From Siphonodentalium dalli (lineage: Eukaryota > Mollusca > Scaphopoda > Gadilida > Siphonodentaliidae), in NCBI GenBank assembly GCA_032622095.1, contig CP136066.1, forward strand, positions 108,399,319 to 108,463,318: a stretch of DNA of 64,000 nt, in the 5' to 3' direction. Shown piece by piece: positions 1 through 10,787 of this stretch; position 1 is the first letter of the stretch; each line of letters starts with the position of its first letter. The notes beneath the pieces are model-generated. The model saw nothing but the letters and a program-made list of their open reading frames with translations, did no database searches and was not told the origin of the DNA. The position numbers were made by a program, and so were the translations under genes.

Positions 1-266
1 AATATGATAGTCGTCTCATCTTCAAACTGATATGATTACAACGTGTCATGTTTGTCTGAGTGGAAAACATAGAAATAGCCGTCTTCGTCTTTTGTGTCCT
101 CAAGTTGGAACCCTAAAGCTGTGAATTTGATTGGAGGAGACTTAATGTGGGAGGCCTTAATTTATAGGTACGTTCATACTCTGTGAAAATGTCACTGATT
201 CCCCAGGCGATAACTGTCACTTTCTGTCACTTCCTGTCACTGATATTTATTACTCACCTGTTGCTA
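1..266. repeat. Left arm of a 16 kb inverted repeat
   Basis: This stretch is the reverse complement of 15856-16121. The two arms have equal length with no indels, and I found a single mismatch by eye (in the segment near base 50). The arm starts at the first base of the window, so it may extend further left. Its inner edge is exactly the TA that flanks a family A element. No coding potential is visible. It could be an inverted segmental duplication or the end of a very large element; nothing inside the 15.4 kb between the arms looks like a transposase. Confidence 0.9.
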
Positions 267-455
267 CAGTAATGCTCTAATTAATCGACTCCTTAACCAC
301 AGCAGAATTATGGGTAACTTTTCAGGATTTAGTCGGAAATATGGATTGTTGCCATTCAGGATTTAGTCAGAAATATGGCTTGTTTCCGACTAAATCCTGA
401 AAAGTTACCCATAATTCTGCTGTGGTTAAGGAGTCGATTATTTAGGGTATTACTG
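267..455. mobile_element. Family A foldback MITE (TA target site)
   Basis: The element starts CAGTAATGCTC and ends with the reverse complement, with TA on both sides (265-266, 456-457). Its arms of about 100 bp pair with each other, giving a near-complete palindrome. TA duplication plus CAGT termini fit the Tc1/mariner superfamily, and the CAGTAATGCYCTAAW..CGACTCC ends recall pogo-like elements (inference). The loop of this copy is rearranged: the second half of the left arm is repeated around 349-375. It marks the inner edge of the large inverted repeat. Confidence 0.85.
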
Positions 456-457
456 TA

Positions 458-2049
458 ACATTAAATGACAAAACATACAGGGATCAGATGATCGAAAGGG
501 CAATTCAGTTCAACTGAGCAGAAACTACTGTTCATTAGGTGTATTTCAACAAAGAGTGTTCAAAAAAGGAAATGAATGAACAACATATGAACTCAGAACA
601 GAACTTTGGAAATGACGGAAACACAAAAAAACAAACAATTCCGCATACAGAACATGACAATAGTTGAGTACTAAAACTCAATTATTTGAAATGCATTGTG
701 GCATTAAAAACAAAAAGTTACTTATTTGCTATGTAAATACTGGAACTATATATTAAAGAGCCGAATGGTTCGTTCCTAATAAATTGATGATAATGATGAT
801 GATGAACATACACAAGGGTAATTTAAACTGAAAATATTTTTATAAATGATGTCTGTTCTACAAACATGTGGAACATGAAACTATATGCTGTAAACATAGC
901 ACCACAGTTCGCTTAAAATATTGTATGTTTTTTGTAGATCATATGCTATGCGCATGCATATATATTTCTACCCGATACAAGCGTTCAGCCATTCCATTAA
1001 CATCAAGGGCACCGCTGACATAGGGGGGGGTAATTTAAATACAAATCAGTGGGTAACAGCCTTGGTTATACTATATATAAATTTGCTATCGACTCATGTC
1101 GTTGGTCAGTCTAACAAAAATCAGACCGTGTTTCATTTCAATCAACTTACGGTCTGAAGACTCTCATGGTTAAAATTATTTCAAATGAGAGAAATCTAGC
1201 CAATTCGCAGCAAGCGATGCGTTGGTTGACCAATGAATAACTTCTTGCAAAATCAATTAATATATACACTTATTCATACAAGCCACACCCGCGGCATTTG
1301 ACTGCAATCTCATGAAGTTATCATATAAACGACACGATAGTGTCGCGTATCTTAACTGACCAAACGTCGTATGTTCAAAATCACAACTAACGTACGTTTA
1401 TTTATATTGGGAAATGTTCAGACAGAACAAGTAAACATAACAGAATTGTATTTGCAAAGATATTAAAAAAAATACTATTTTCTCCTAACCTACGGATATT
1501 ATGTCACGTGCCAAATAAGGATAAATTTACAACTTCGTAGTAAATTCCAATGCTGTATTGTAAACAAGGAGATGACACAACATGACCGTGGTACAGCTCA
1601 ATAAAATGTATATATAGCGTGCTTATCGCTATATTGTCATTACATTGTTCTTTATTATATAGCATCTGAATTGCTAAACTTGTATTCTGCATATACAGTG
1701 AAGCAATTAACATTGAGAGCATTTTATTGCGCGGAAGAAGAGTGACAACTCTTAAATGACCTCGGGTGCACGTGTGTAGATCTATGTGTGTATCGCAATG
1801 ATAAACACTGCCTTATGAATATTAATGAGTTTTCACAAAAACAGGGATTTCCCCTTCATCTCTGAAATCAGATTCCATGCAAGTGTCGTCAGACATAGTG
1901 AAAGTAATGAGACAGAGTCTGGAAATATCGGTGTTGCTGGATATAGACACCGTTTGTTTGCACCGGATTATCAGTGTTACGGGTTCAACATACTCAACTC
2001 AACATATGGAAAGTGTAATACTAAAGGTCCAATAAAACTGTCAGAGCAC
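458..2049. other. No gene or repeat recognised
   Basis: AT-rich sequence with only short, unconvincing reading frames on either strand. A small GAT-type trinucleotide run occurs near 785-804. I see no promoter, hairpin or target duplication worth naming. Confidence 0.5.
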
Positions 2050-2055
2050 TTTATT
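2050..2055 (-). promoter_or_regulatory. Possible polyadenylation signal AATAAA
   Basis: On the minus strand AATAAA lies about 20 bases after the TGA that closes the candidate last exon at 2076-2252. The spacing is short but compatible with a real transcript end. Such hexamers are common in AT-rich DNA, so it only adds weight together with the exon. Confidence 0.3.
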
Positions 2056-2075
2056 ACACCCCTGTATCATATGGT

Positions 2076-2252
2076 TCAGCAATACACATCCAATAAATAT
2101 TGTATCATCATCAGACAGACTGCCTGTGGGACACAGAACTGTCTCGGCATTTTGCTATTGATTTTGGAATTGTCAGGACCCACAAAGCGGAAAATACTGT
2201 TCTTTTCAATCCATCCCCAACTCCCACTCTGGTATTTAGTTGGAAGTCCAAT
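2076..2252 (-). CDS. Candidate terminal coding exon, function unknown
   Basis: Read on the minus strand, a possible acceptor (..AAAATAG) is followed by 58 codons and a TGA at 2076-2078, with an AATAAA just beyond. The translation has a protein-like composition rather than a low-complexity one: it opens IGLPTKYQ, then has WGWIEKN, FRFVGPDN and PRQFCVPQAVC, and ends LLDVYC. Other frames of this stretch, including a 146-codon frame on the plus strand, look less protein-like. I do not recognise the family, and no upstream partner exon was found; a chance open frame or a pseudogene remnant remains possible. Confidence 0.35.
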   Translation of the reverse strand: MGLPTKYQSGSWGWIEKNSIFRFVGPDNSKINSKMPRQFCVPQAVCLMMIQYLLDVYC

Positions 2253-2391
2253 CTATTTTGCCTGAACAATACTTGATAATTTGTATTGCGATGTTCCGCG
2301 AGAAGCAATTTGGATAAAATGAGATGAGTATGTAAGACTAAAATAAGTAGAGGATGTTTTCCTGTTATTCCAACTGTTGTCTGTTGTTTAA

Positions 2392-2541
2392 CCCTTTCAG
2401 TGCCAAGTCCGATTTTTGTATCAACCCATATTTCCTTGATCATTTTTCAAATTTACTGGTTATAATAATGTGATACATTGATGGAAAGAGCTCTTAAGGA
2501 AATATGGGTTGATACAAAAATCGGACTTGGCACTGAAAGGG
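2392..2541. mobile_element. Family D TTAA foldback MITE
   Basis: Flanked by TTAA on both sides (2388-2391, 2542-2545). Ends are CCCTTTCAGTGCCAAGTCCG and its reverse complement, and the arms continue through GGAAATATGGGTTGATAC. TTAA duplication with CCCTTT termini is the hallmark of piggyBac-type elements. At 150 bp it has no coding capacity and would depend on a transposase elsewhere. Copies at 11183 and 40262 are shorter or internally deleted. Confidence 0.85.
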
Positions 2542-2680
2542 TTAAAGAATTAAATGAGTACAAGAGTTCTGAAGGCTGAACTAATATCCTGTTCTAAAGG
2601 GACTTATTATATGAAAAGGCCTTCAATGTGGTTCATGCAAAATAACATTTATATTATAAAAGTCTATAAAACCAATACTA

Positions 2681-2832
2681 CAGTAATGCCCTAAATAATA
2701 GACTCCTTAACCACAGCAGAATCATGGGTAATTTTTCAGGATTTAGTCGGAAATATGGCTTGTTGTCATAAATCCTGAAAAGTTACTGATAATTCTGCTG
2801 TGGTTAAAGAGTTGATTATTTAGGCATTACTG
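2681..2832. mobile_element. Family A MITE, internally deleted
   Basis: CAGTAATGCCC ends with TA on both sides (2679-2680, 2833-2834). The loop portion that carries CATTCATCGGAAAGCTCTC in full copies is missing, leaving about 150 bp. Confidence 0.85.
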
Positions 2833-3010
2833 TATAAACAAGTACAAGCAATTTAAATTGATCGACATTGTTCTTATTTTCATTATTAATAACTTACTGA
2901 TAAAAGTCAAATAAGACATAATAAGATACAAAAATTTAATTAATTAAAACTTGACCGTATAAACATTGGAAAAGATCAAATCTCCAAAAAATATTCTGAA
3001 AATCATATTC

Positions 3011-3386
3011 AAGCTGCTTTCACATCGGCGACGATATACAGAAAATGCGAAAGAGCCGAGAGCCACTGTGCCCAAAACAGAGGTTAGCAATTTGACCCAA
3101 GATTAGATAGCATGGTGCCAGCAGCTGGCATACGCCCCCACATATATACCATTCTCATTCGTAAACACCACAAAATATCTACGGTATATCCCATGATTAA
3201 CGACATCGCACCGAATACCCCTGTCCGCTTATGCGTAAAACGGACAGCTTTTCGGTCTGGGAGCGAAAAGTTATGCGCGCACGCACGCGCGTTTAGCGGA
3301 TGGTATGTGAAAGCCCCAGCGATAACATTGGAGATCGAAACGATGCGTATACGGATGCGTTAAACGCATGTATGTGAAAGCAGCTT
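3011..3386. mobile_element. Probable DNA transposon relic, family K
   Basis: Bounded by inverted repeats AAGCTGCTTTCACAT and ATGTGAAAGCAGCTT, with TCA next to each end (possible 3 bp duplication). The interior is clearly more GC- and CpG-rich than the flanks. A degraded relative lies at about 10245-10476, sharing the stretch around GTATGTGAAAGC and CAGTGATAACATTG. The open frame inside is not a convincing protein. Superfamily unknown; a 3 bp duplication would suit PIF/Harbinger, but this is weak. Confidence 0.55.
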
Positions 3387-3611
3387 CAGACTAAATTATT
3401 TGAGCTCACTAAGTGATTGGGGATGTTTGTTTACAAGTCGCTGTACAAGTTTTGTAACATAACAATTTTTTCAACACAACAGAATTTCATTATTGAAGAA
3501 CTATCAAATAATTAACATAAGAACAGAACTCATCTATTTCTCCATGTTCTTCTTGGTGGTGATGTTTTTACAGACTTATATAATTTTTGCATATTTACCT
3601 ACTGTGAGTGC

Positions 3612-4485
3612 TAGAGCCCGAAGCCGCCATCGCACGCCGCCGCTGCCAGCCATATTGGCCACAAGCCGCCGCCAGCCATATTATTTCTAACGCCAGCCAC
3701 ATTTAAAAATCTCCGCCACCATATTGTAAAATGGCTGAGCCGTGTGCATGGGCTTATATGTCAAGCACAACTGTACTGTGAATCGCAAAGAACTAAACCA
3801 CATTGCCTAATATTGGCATACTCGCATGGACACGGCATGGTTGTTATATTATCAGAACACCTGGCCCCTTAATGTGGAATAGACTATCCCAATGCATGCT
3901 TTCATATAACTGAATGGGCGTATCCATTCGGTATTGAAAGGGTTAAAATATAAATTGTTTATATCGACAACACCCAGTCTCAGACATCACTGGCATTTGT
4001 CAATATATACACATAAGAATAGAAAATAGTTTGAAATATTATATATCATTACTATCGGGTTCATCATTCAATGATGCATGCATATATCGCAAGATGGCAG
4101 TGATGATAGCAGTCTGAAGTAGACAGAAGTCCCAATGTAACTACTTATACCGATTAGATGGAAAACTACATGTACATAGTATATCCATGCCAGTCCTTCG
4201 TGAATTTTCGCCATAATGGAAAAGACAAACATCAAAATATTACATGTGGTCTGGAATTCTACGGGTTCACCACAAACGCTAAAAAACGGCGTCTATAACC
4301 GGTATAAACAGGGGATTAAGAACATTTCGGAAACAAAAATACGCTGAAAGATAACATCTCAGCCGGCCGAGCCGCCATATTTCATCAGCCACGAACGTCG
4401 TGACTGAGCCGGCTTAGCTAGCCAACCAGCCACGAAAATCGGTTGCGCCAGCCGTGAAAACTATTTGTCGTGGCTTCGGGGTCTA
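3612..4485. mobile_element. hAT-like non-autonomous element, 874 bp
   Basis: An 8 bp target duplication GTGAGTGC flanks it exactly (3604-3611 and 4486-4493). Terminal inverted repeats are TAGAGCCCGAAGCC and GGCTTCGGGGTCTA, matching the TAGNG start typical of hAT elements. The interior has clusters of CAGCCATATT / GCCGCCA near both ends (3620-3720 and 4360-4450) and no transposase frame. It sits in the left arm of an older palindrome. Confidence 0.8.
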
Positions 4486-4508
4486 GTGAGTGCCTTGGGT
4501 TTCTTTAA

Positions 4509-4901
4509 CCCTTTACCCAACAAACCGGCCAAAACCGGCCAAATAAAGCTTCAACAGCCTAAAATATCTTCGGTCTGTCTCAATAGAACCATACACATAT
4601 GGATATCATTGGAGCCGGCTCCTTGACCACATTGTGATAGTTATAGTTATGCCCTGTGCCAATGCATTCTCTTATATATGCGAGTCGACCATAGGTCGCC
4701 TCGCATATATAAGAGAATGCATTGGCCTAAAAAAAAGTCTTTTTTTAACACTTTTTACCAATTTTTTTTACATTCTTTAACAATTTTATAATTTTTAATG
4801 TGTTAAGCCAATGCATTCTCTTATATATGCGAGGCGACCTATGGTCGACTCGCATATATAAGAGAATGCATTGGCACAGGGCCCTTCTGTTGGGTAAAGG
4901 G
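4509..4901. mobile_element. Family B TTAA element with two internal hairpins
   Basis: TTAA on both sides (4505-4508, 4902-4905), ends CCCTTTACCCAACA and its reverse complement. Inside are two 66-68 bp hairpins (about 4658-4725 and 4808-4876) with arms CCAATGCATTCTCTTATATA and loops TCGACCATAGGTCGCC, arranged as mirror images around an AT-rich spacer. One side also carries GGCCAAAACCGGCC. piggyBac-like non-autonomous element. Here it is inserted at the central TTAA of an older palindrome. Confidence 0.88.
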
Positions 4902-5352
4902 TTAAAAGGAACCAAGGCAATCGCAGTGGGTAAATGTGCAAAAAACACCACCACTAAAAAGTACATGCAGAAGTAGATCAACTTTGCTCTTATATTCATT
5001 ATTTATAGTTCTCAAAGTATTTTAAAGGCCCATTTAATTTTCGAGTCACTGATTATTTTTTTTATAGTGCCTTGATATTAGGTTTTAATAACAATCTGCG
5101 GTAACAGTGAATGATGCTGAATCCGTCCTTTCATGGCGATACATGGAATTCAAAATTGAAGTAATTTCAAACAACAATATTAAAGGCCCCCAATTTTCGA
5201 ACCCCCCAGATAATTTTATAGAAACTATATGCTATATTATATACCATTTGAAAGTGGAAGCTCCAAAACATTGCATTATCAACTTATTCGGTGTAATAAA
5301 CTGTGAAAAAATGTTGTTTTGTTGAGATACCGACTTGTGTTCTGTTGAATTA

Positions 5353-5416
5353 TTTTCAATGAAAGGGGAATAACTCTTTATCTTAAGATATCGAGTTATT
5401 CCCCTTCCATTGAAAA
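5353..5416. repeat. Short palindrome
   Basis: TTTTCAATGAAAGGGGAATA pairs with its reverse complement across a short AT-rich loop. A fragment of the same arm (ATGAAAGGGGAATAACTCGG) recurs at 13261-13280, so it is probably a repeat family rather than a local regulatory hairpin. Confidence 0.6.
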
Positions 5417-5429
5417 TACATTTTTAGTT

Positions 5430-6270
5430 TTAATTCTGTTGCATTCTGGGAACCAAAACAAGTGTATTCTTTGTATGATTTCAACTGTTTTCTATTTCTC
5501 TATGGGCATCTTTTGAGACACAGACATTTCAAATGAATTATAGTATTTTAATCATATTTTATGGCATACTGCTAAATTTTCCATAGCAAAGAATTGCAGG
5601 ACGTACGTGTCTGCATGGGAGACATTAACATTTTGCTAACTTAAATATCCTGCTACATCTCAATGTGATGTCAATTTAGTAGAGCTAGCTTAATGGAAGA
5701 CATGCAGGAACCATAAAGGTTGATTAATCAGTCAAACTTTTCAGAAAATGCCATGGCATGCATGCGCACACTCTGAAATCAACATAAAGTAATTGATTGA
5801 TGAAGCCATTATCAAGGAATGATGATTATTTCACATTATGACTCTGCATCGCTAAAACAAAAAAGATAGCGAAAACGAGTTGGAGTTTCATCGATGTTTG
5901 AAGGAAGATATAAAAAATGGTAATTTAAGTTTTCATTATTCAAATTAAAACTGATTATAGGGCAACTGCTTGAGACTACAAAGTGCAGATGACTATCTCA
6001 CTTTATAATATATGTAAATACAAACCAACAGCTTGGTTATAGACTGAAAAGTCCTTGATCTAGCATTTACTATAAACGCTATGCTTAAGTTAACCATTCG
6101 ATATAATGGTGTCTTTATTTTGAAATAAGTCATGTTTAATAACAAATAATAATAATTAAAATACTATGAACAAACAGTGACACATCTGTGACAACCATCA
6201 TTCACTCATTTGTAGGGATAAGAAATAATTTCAACAAACAGCTTACACCTATTTCAGAGCATCCAGATAT
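5430..6270. other. No gene or repeat recognised
   Basis: AT-rich sequence without convincing reading frames, inverted repeats or target duplications. Confidence 0.5.
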
Positions 6271-6353
6271 TAGTCAAGTATGACAACCCTTTCTATAATA
6301 CTAAATACTTATTAATGTGCAGTACCTTGTAACCCTTAGGAAATGATCAGATA

Positions 6354-6480
6354 ATAAGATGAGGCCTAAGCAGAATGAGGTCTCCAGAGGGCGAATTTGG
6401 TGAAGCTAGCCCACTGAGTGGGATAGATTACTAAATTAACCCTCTGGGGACCTCATTCTGCAGTCAGTCTTAGTCAGCCG
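6354..6480. mobile_element. Family H hairpin, partial copy
   Basis: GCAGAATGAGGTCTCCAGAG at 6371 pairs with CTCTGGGGACCTCATTCTGC ending at 6461. The outer 8 bp duplications seen in better copies cannot be found here. The left flank (about 6281-6350) matches family C sequence, suggesting insertion into, or recombination with, a family C copy. Confidence 0.6.
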
Positions 6481-6576
6481 AATTAGGCATTGATAAATTT
6501 CACACTAAATACTGGATGGAAAATCAAACTACCAGAATAATTTAAATATAATTTAAATGTATTTCCCAGCTTACAG

Positions 6577-6707
6577 GAAATATAGCTTGTTGCCATTCAT
6601 CGGAAAGCTCTCAGTGAGAGCTTTCCGATGAATGGCAACAAGTCATATTTCTGAATAAATCCTGAAAAATTACCAAAAATTCTGCTGTGGTTAAGGAATT
6701 GATTATC
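6577..6707. mobile_element. Family A MITE, both ends eroded
   Basis: The central hairpin of family A is complete (GGAAAGCTCTCAGTGAGAGC at the apex), but the left arm lacks its outer half and the right arm stops at GATTAT, so the CAGT end and TA are lost. Confidence 0.7.
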
Positions 6708-7646
6708 AGTAAATTACTCTTCCTGTGTTTGCCTGGGCGCACATGACATATTATTCCAGATAGGACACATTGATTGTTTGTTCGTCTAAATCATGTTCTA
6801 TTGCATGTAGGGCATCATCCTGTGGTGTTTAATTAACAGAACAAGATACTTTGAGGTATTATCTTTGATGAAGTCAGCCAACACACAGTAATCACAGCAG
6901 ATAACTAGATTCCGAGTCCTCATTATTATTGGTAAATTATCTGATGTCCCTTTACGACCTGACTGGGTATGAATTTAATCAATGTTAGTTATCAAAACAT
7001 CACATGATATATATACCAGTTGAACCATATCTCAAACTGAGGTGTTGTACATATGAAGATATTATCCATTTAATAACCATTTCTTTAGTATTTACCAAAA
7101 TCCCTACAGGTGAAGAATGTGCAAAGATAAACCTACAGATAAGAAATAGGAGGAAGATCAGATGAAAATATTTGAGTTATTGCATCAGATAACATGTGTC
7201 TATGAAATGGGTGGGAAGGGTTAATTTTTTCTAAGCAGATCAAGGAATAGATATCAAAAACTAAACAGGTGAGAGCTGTATTATCCAAAGCCCTGTAATG
7301 AGATTTCAACAGGATCCGGTTGAAATTGTTTGAGTTATTGCAACCAATAGAACATGTATATTGGATGGATTGGAAGGGTCAATATTTTCTAAACCCATTC
7401 AGCAAAATTTGATAACTCTGATTCTTAAATTAAGAATTAAACATAAAATGAGATCAAGCACAACGAGCTGTCACACTATATTTCTCCTCTGTCAGGCGTT
7501 AACCTCATATATGGTGTTATGTACCCACATTCATGCGTAATCGTATCATGAATGAATCACTGATGAATGAGTTCTGAAGAGCAAAGCCTCTAAGCCAGTA
7601 TATTTGCATCTGTAAATCATGCCTCCGCTCAGCTGACAAAACATGT
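6708..7646. other. No gene recognised
   Basis: AT-rich, no supported coding region. Two loosely similar segments occur at about 7190-7250 and 7330-7390 (GAGTTATTGCA.. followed by GGAAGGGT.AA), suggesting an old local duplication. Confidence 0.4.
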
Positions 7647-7705
7647 GATACCCTGATGTCACACCATACGATATATAAGATACCCTGATGTCACACCATA
7701 CGATA
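7647..7705 (+). repeat. Short tandem direct repeat
   Basis: GATACCCTGATGTCACACCA is present twice, 32 bases apart, followed by TACGATA in both copies. Probably a small local duplication. Confidence 0.7.
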
Positions 7706-7920
7706 AATTATATAAACAAGCACCCCAAGTGGTCCAATTTTGGGACAGAAAAACAACCCAGTGGAGGAAAATTTTATGAAGCGCATCAAGGTAGCAAGGT
7801 TGGGGTCGAGACTGGAGTGGTCAACGTGCCTCAAATTTACAACCTCCCCCCCAAGTTTGTGCATCTCAAATATGCTGTTCATATGCTTGTATGGTTATTA
7901 TGATATATTGCTACAGGAGC

Positions 7921-8045
7921 AGAGGTGGCACTAGGGGAGGGGTCAGTGGTGGGGGCTGTACCTGTTGAAGCGGGTTAGCCCCCCCCCCCCCCCCCCCCCC
8001 CCCACAATTGGGGAGATCTGCAATGGCCCGGTAGCTATAGCCTTA
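7921..8045. repeat. Family L repeat fragment with poly-C tract
   Basis: Shares GGTGGCAC, GGGGGCTGT and GCCCGGTAGCT with the clearer copy at 17909-18030. The middle is a run of about 25 C (7979-8003). The run may vary in length or be affected by sequencing. Confidence 0.5.
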
Positions 8046-8204
8046 GGAAATTGTAAGATAATAAGTTCAACGAATGACAAACAGTCCTCAAAATCGGCCG
8101 CGACAATAAGCAATGCCATGGGAAATGCCACGGCAACATGTGGAATCTAACATGCCACAGCATTAAATTTGCTGTGAGACATTATTCCTAATTTCGAGGG
8201 CTGG

Positions 8205-8399
8205 ACATAGCAAATGAGCATAGATCGTTTGTTGAACTTATTCTCACCAAAGAATATGAATACTTTTGCACTTGTACTATATTTCCATCATACTGTCATC
8301 TGCTCATTTTAATTGAACACCCCTCCAAATGAATAATAGACCATTCCAATATTTACATTTATTATTGGGTAGGAGAATCGATTTTGTATATAAAGGGTT
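8205..8399. mobile_element. Family C TTAA element, 5' truncated
   Basis: Contains the family C blocks TTGTTGAACTTATT, TCTGCTCATTTTAATTGAAC, CCCTCCAAATGAATAATAGA and ends AAAGGGTTA. Its left TTAA end is missing. Confidence 0.6.
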
Positions 8400-8525
8400 A
8401 TTAAAAGCCTTATAAAGGCTGCATTTTGAACTTTATTAACATTATTAGCTGAAAATCCCTACAAATGAATCAATGGGAATGAAATTACTCACAGGCGATT
8501 GAGAAGTCAGTTATAAAATGGTTAA

Positions 8526-8753
8526 CCCCTTCATGGCGGGAGCTGCGCTGGTGCAGAATTAAAGATCCTGTGCATTCTCTTATATATGCGAGTGTCCCAT
8601 AGGGAGCCCGGAATATATAAGAGAATGCACTGGCTCACAAGGTCAATGTAAATATTGCAAGGCCAATGTATTCTCACGCACATATGCATATATAAGAGAA
8701 TGCATTGGCAGAGGTTTTTTGCAAAATTTCAGGAAGCTCCAGTCATGAAAGGG
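8526..8753. mobile_element. Family F TTAA element
   Basis: TTAA on both sides (8522-8525, 8754-8757). One end reads CCCTTCATGGCGGGAGCTGC, the other GAAGCTCCAGTCATGAAAGG. Two hairpins with arms GCATTCTCTTATATATGCGA lie inside, separated by TTTACCTTGACCTTG-type sequence on one strand. This copy has mutations in both hairpin loops. piggyBac-like non-autonomous element. Confidence 0.82.
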
Positions 8754-8791
8754 TTAACCTATGAGGTGCAGTCAACAAACAAATAACCTTG

Positions 8792-8820
8792 CCCCCCCCC
8801 CCCCCCCCCCCCACACACAC
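8792..8820 (+). repeat. Poly-C then CA microsatellite
   Basis: Twenty-one C (8792-8812) run directly into ACACACACAC. Simple-sequence expansion; length should be treated with caution. Confidence 0.85.
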
Positions 8821-9091
8821 ACTGGCATCTTTATGCAAAACCCAAATATTCCCCACATGAAAACACCATGAATGAAAATTATGAATGGGAAATTTGCATC
8901 ACATATTTATTCAGTGTAACTCCTGCTTGGAGTATCTAGTGTGTTTACTCAGTAAATACTTCAGAGTTATTACAGAAAATAGAAAGCACCTAGTGTTTAC
9001 CCTCCAAATCAGAGGCAGTGCAGACACACTTAAACAGGTACACAACTTCAGAGTTGCTGCCTCGGCTAAATATCTACTGAAGACACTTTAA

Positions 9092-9347
9092 CCCATTCAT
9101 GATGGGAGCTGTGCTGGTGCAGCATTAAAGATCATGTGCCAGTGCATTGTCTTATATATGTGAGTCTCTCATAGGAGCCTCGCATTTATATAAGAGAATG
9201 CACTGGCTTACAAGGTCAAGGTAAATATTGTTGGGTCAATGCATTCTCTTATATATGCAAGGCGCCCCATGTGAGACTAATATATATAAGAGAATGCATT
9301 GGCACAGGGTTTTCACAAAATTTCAGGAAGCTCAAGTCATGGAAGGG
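9092..9347. mobile_element. Family F TTAA element
   Basis: TTAA at 9088-9091 and 9348-9351. Ends CCCATTCATGATGGGAGC and GTCATGGAAGG; two hairpins at about 9138-9205 and 9236-9303. Nearly full length. A truncated sibling follows only a few bases downstream. Confidence 0.82.
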
Positions 9348-9359
9348 TTAAAAGATGCC

Positions 9360-9531
9360 ATTCGCCCACAGGGAGCCTCGCAAATATAAGAGAATACATT
9401 GGCCTAAAAATATTTACCTTGACCTTGTAAGCAAGTACATTCTCATACATATGCGATGCTCACATATGTAATAAAATTCACTGACACAGGATCTTTAATG
9501 CTGCATCAGTGCAGCTCCCGTCATGAAAGGG
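9360..9531. mobile_element. Family F element, left-truncated
   Basis: Begins inside the first hairpin (CACAGGGAGCCTCGCAAATA) and continues through ATTTACCTTGACCTTGTAAG and a degraded second hairpin to GCTCCCGTCATGAAAGGG, followed by CTAA instead of TTAA. Confidence 0.7.
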
Positions 9532-9712
9532 CTAAACAAGTGAACATTTTCCTCACAAATCCATTATTTCCTCTAAAAAACTAGCCTTGTATTTATTTGT
9601 TTTATGCATGCTCGGTATTGGTATCTTTGCTCGTAAATGAGGGACTGTCAGTAAAAAAGCTAACTCGACCAAAAACCATGGCATTCTCTGTCATTTTTGA
9701 ATATATTAAAGA

Positions 9713-9970
9713 TGCATTATCTGAATTAAAGCTCCTAAATTACTATTTCTTTGGCTTCGGTGGTAAAAACATATTTGATTCGAGTTGAGGAACCCACCCA
9801 TCAAAGCTCTGAGTCATCAGATATTGATTTTTGAAGTTTAAATTGTTATTTCTCCAGATGTGCAATGATATGTGGCCCAGAAACATGTTGTCAAAAGGAC
9901 GGTCTCAGTCAAAATTACAAATGAAGATGGATAACTCTAAAAACAAGTGGTAATACGGCCAAATGTCTTG
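9713..9970. repeat. Half copy of family I palindrome
   Basis: Matches one arm of the palindrome at 24781-25227: CTCCTAAATTACTATTTCTT, TTGATTCGAGTTGAGGAACC, TCATCAGATATTGATTTTTG and ATGGATAACTCTAAAAACAA. The second arm is absent, so it is a broken copy. Confidence 0.65.
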
Positions 9971-10111
9971 AATACTCAAGTGATAATACGGCCATATTCC
10001 GTTGAACAAAATGTTGATAAATTTTGGGAAATTTGATACCATAGTTGACAGTGGTTAGCACTATTTTGTTGCAATTAATCGATTCTGATAACTAAAGCAT
10101 TTTTTAAAGAA

Positions 10112-10133
10112 ATGTTGTTGTTGTTGTTGTTGT
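10112..10133 (+). repeat. TTG microsatellite
   Basis: About seven tandem TTG units. Confidence 0.85.
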
Positions 10134-10244
10134 ATCTTGATGATATGGGGACCCTCTGATTTAATGTCCTGTTTTAATTGACAGAAACAGACAACATGGG
10201 GCAAGATGCCATACTCGTTCACAAAATAACATTATCAAATGTAA

Positions 10245-10476
10245 ATACCTAAAATATCTGTGGTATATCCCAGGATTATGACATCACACAGATTTGCTCT
10301 CTCCACTTTTTGCGGACAGGTTTTGGATCCGGGAGCAAAAGTTGTATGTGCGCACACTGCATGAGTTTTGCGGATGGGTATGTGAAAGCTCCAGTGATAA
10401 CATTGATGACCGAAACAATCTGCTATACTATCCGTGTATGCATGTGTTAAGCAGACCTTTGTGAAACCAGTTTTAG
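10245..10476. repeat. Family K relic
   Basis: A diverged relative of 3011-3386: GGTATATCCCAGGATTA, CGGGAGCAAAAGTT, GTATGTGAAAGCTCCAGTGA are shared in the same order. The terminal repeats are worn (GTGAAACCAGTTTTAG at the right end). Confidence 0.55.
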
Positions 10477-10787
10477 AGCTTTCACTCCCAATGGACCATA
10501 CTGTGATTTATTATTCATTCAGTGCAAGAAGATAAAAGATGCCAGAAAACCAAGAATAACCTTGAATTATTCCAGTTCACTAAGATTCTTGGTTGTATTA
10601 TTAAACAGAGGTAAATAAGATAAACACCCTATTGATTCCCACTCATCACATAATAAGTTCAACAAACATCAGTTGAACCTCCTATTATATGAACATCCCT
10701 ACAATCGAATGAATAGGAATTGAATTGAATTTCACTTATTTATTAGCAGGTGATGATCAGGTGATATTAAGTTCAACAGCCTATTAA

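Larger units (their letters stand above)
3492..5016. repeat. Foldback element interrupted by two later transposons
   Basis: The outer arms 3492-3611 and 4906-5016 are inverted copies of each other (left AAGAACTAT.., right ..ATAGTTCTC). Removing the 874 bp element at 3612-4485 and the family B element at 4509-4901 restores a palindrome of about 240 bp centred on TTAA. Both arms can be read as a hydrophobic short peptide because they are the same sequence, not because they are genes. Confidence 0.75.

Noticed and set aside
1825-2265. 146-codon frame on the plus strand
   Set aside because: It is the longest plus-strand frame in the first 40 kb, but its composition is less protein-like than the minus-strand frame that overlaps it, and it lacks splice or promoter context.
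4509-4901. Hairpins as microRNA precursors
   Set aside because: Arms are near-perfectly paired and present in dozens of transposon copies, unlike a typical microRNA gene; a small-RNA role remains a question about the repeat family rather than an annotated gene.
4745-4999. Hydrophobic peptides similar to those at 3493-3690
   Set aside because: The resemblance comes from the inverted arms of a foldback element; there is no gene context.
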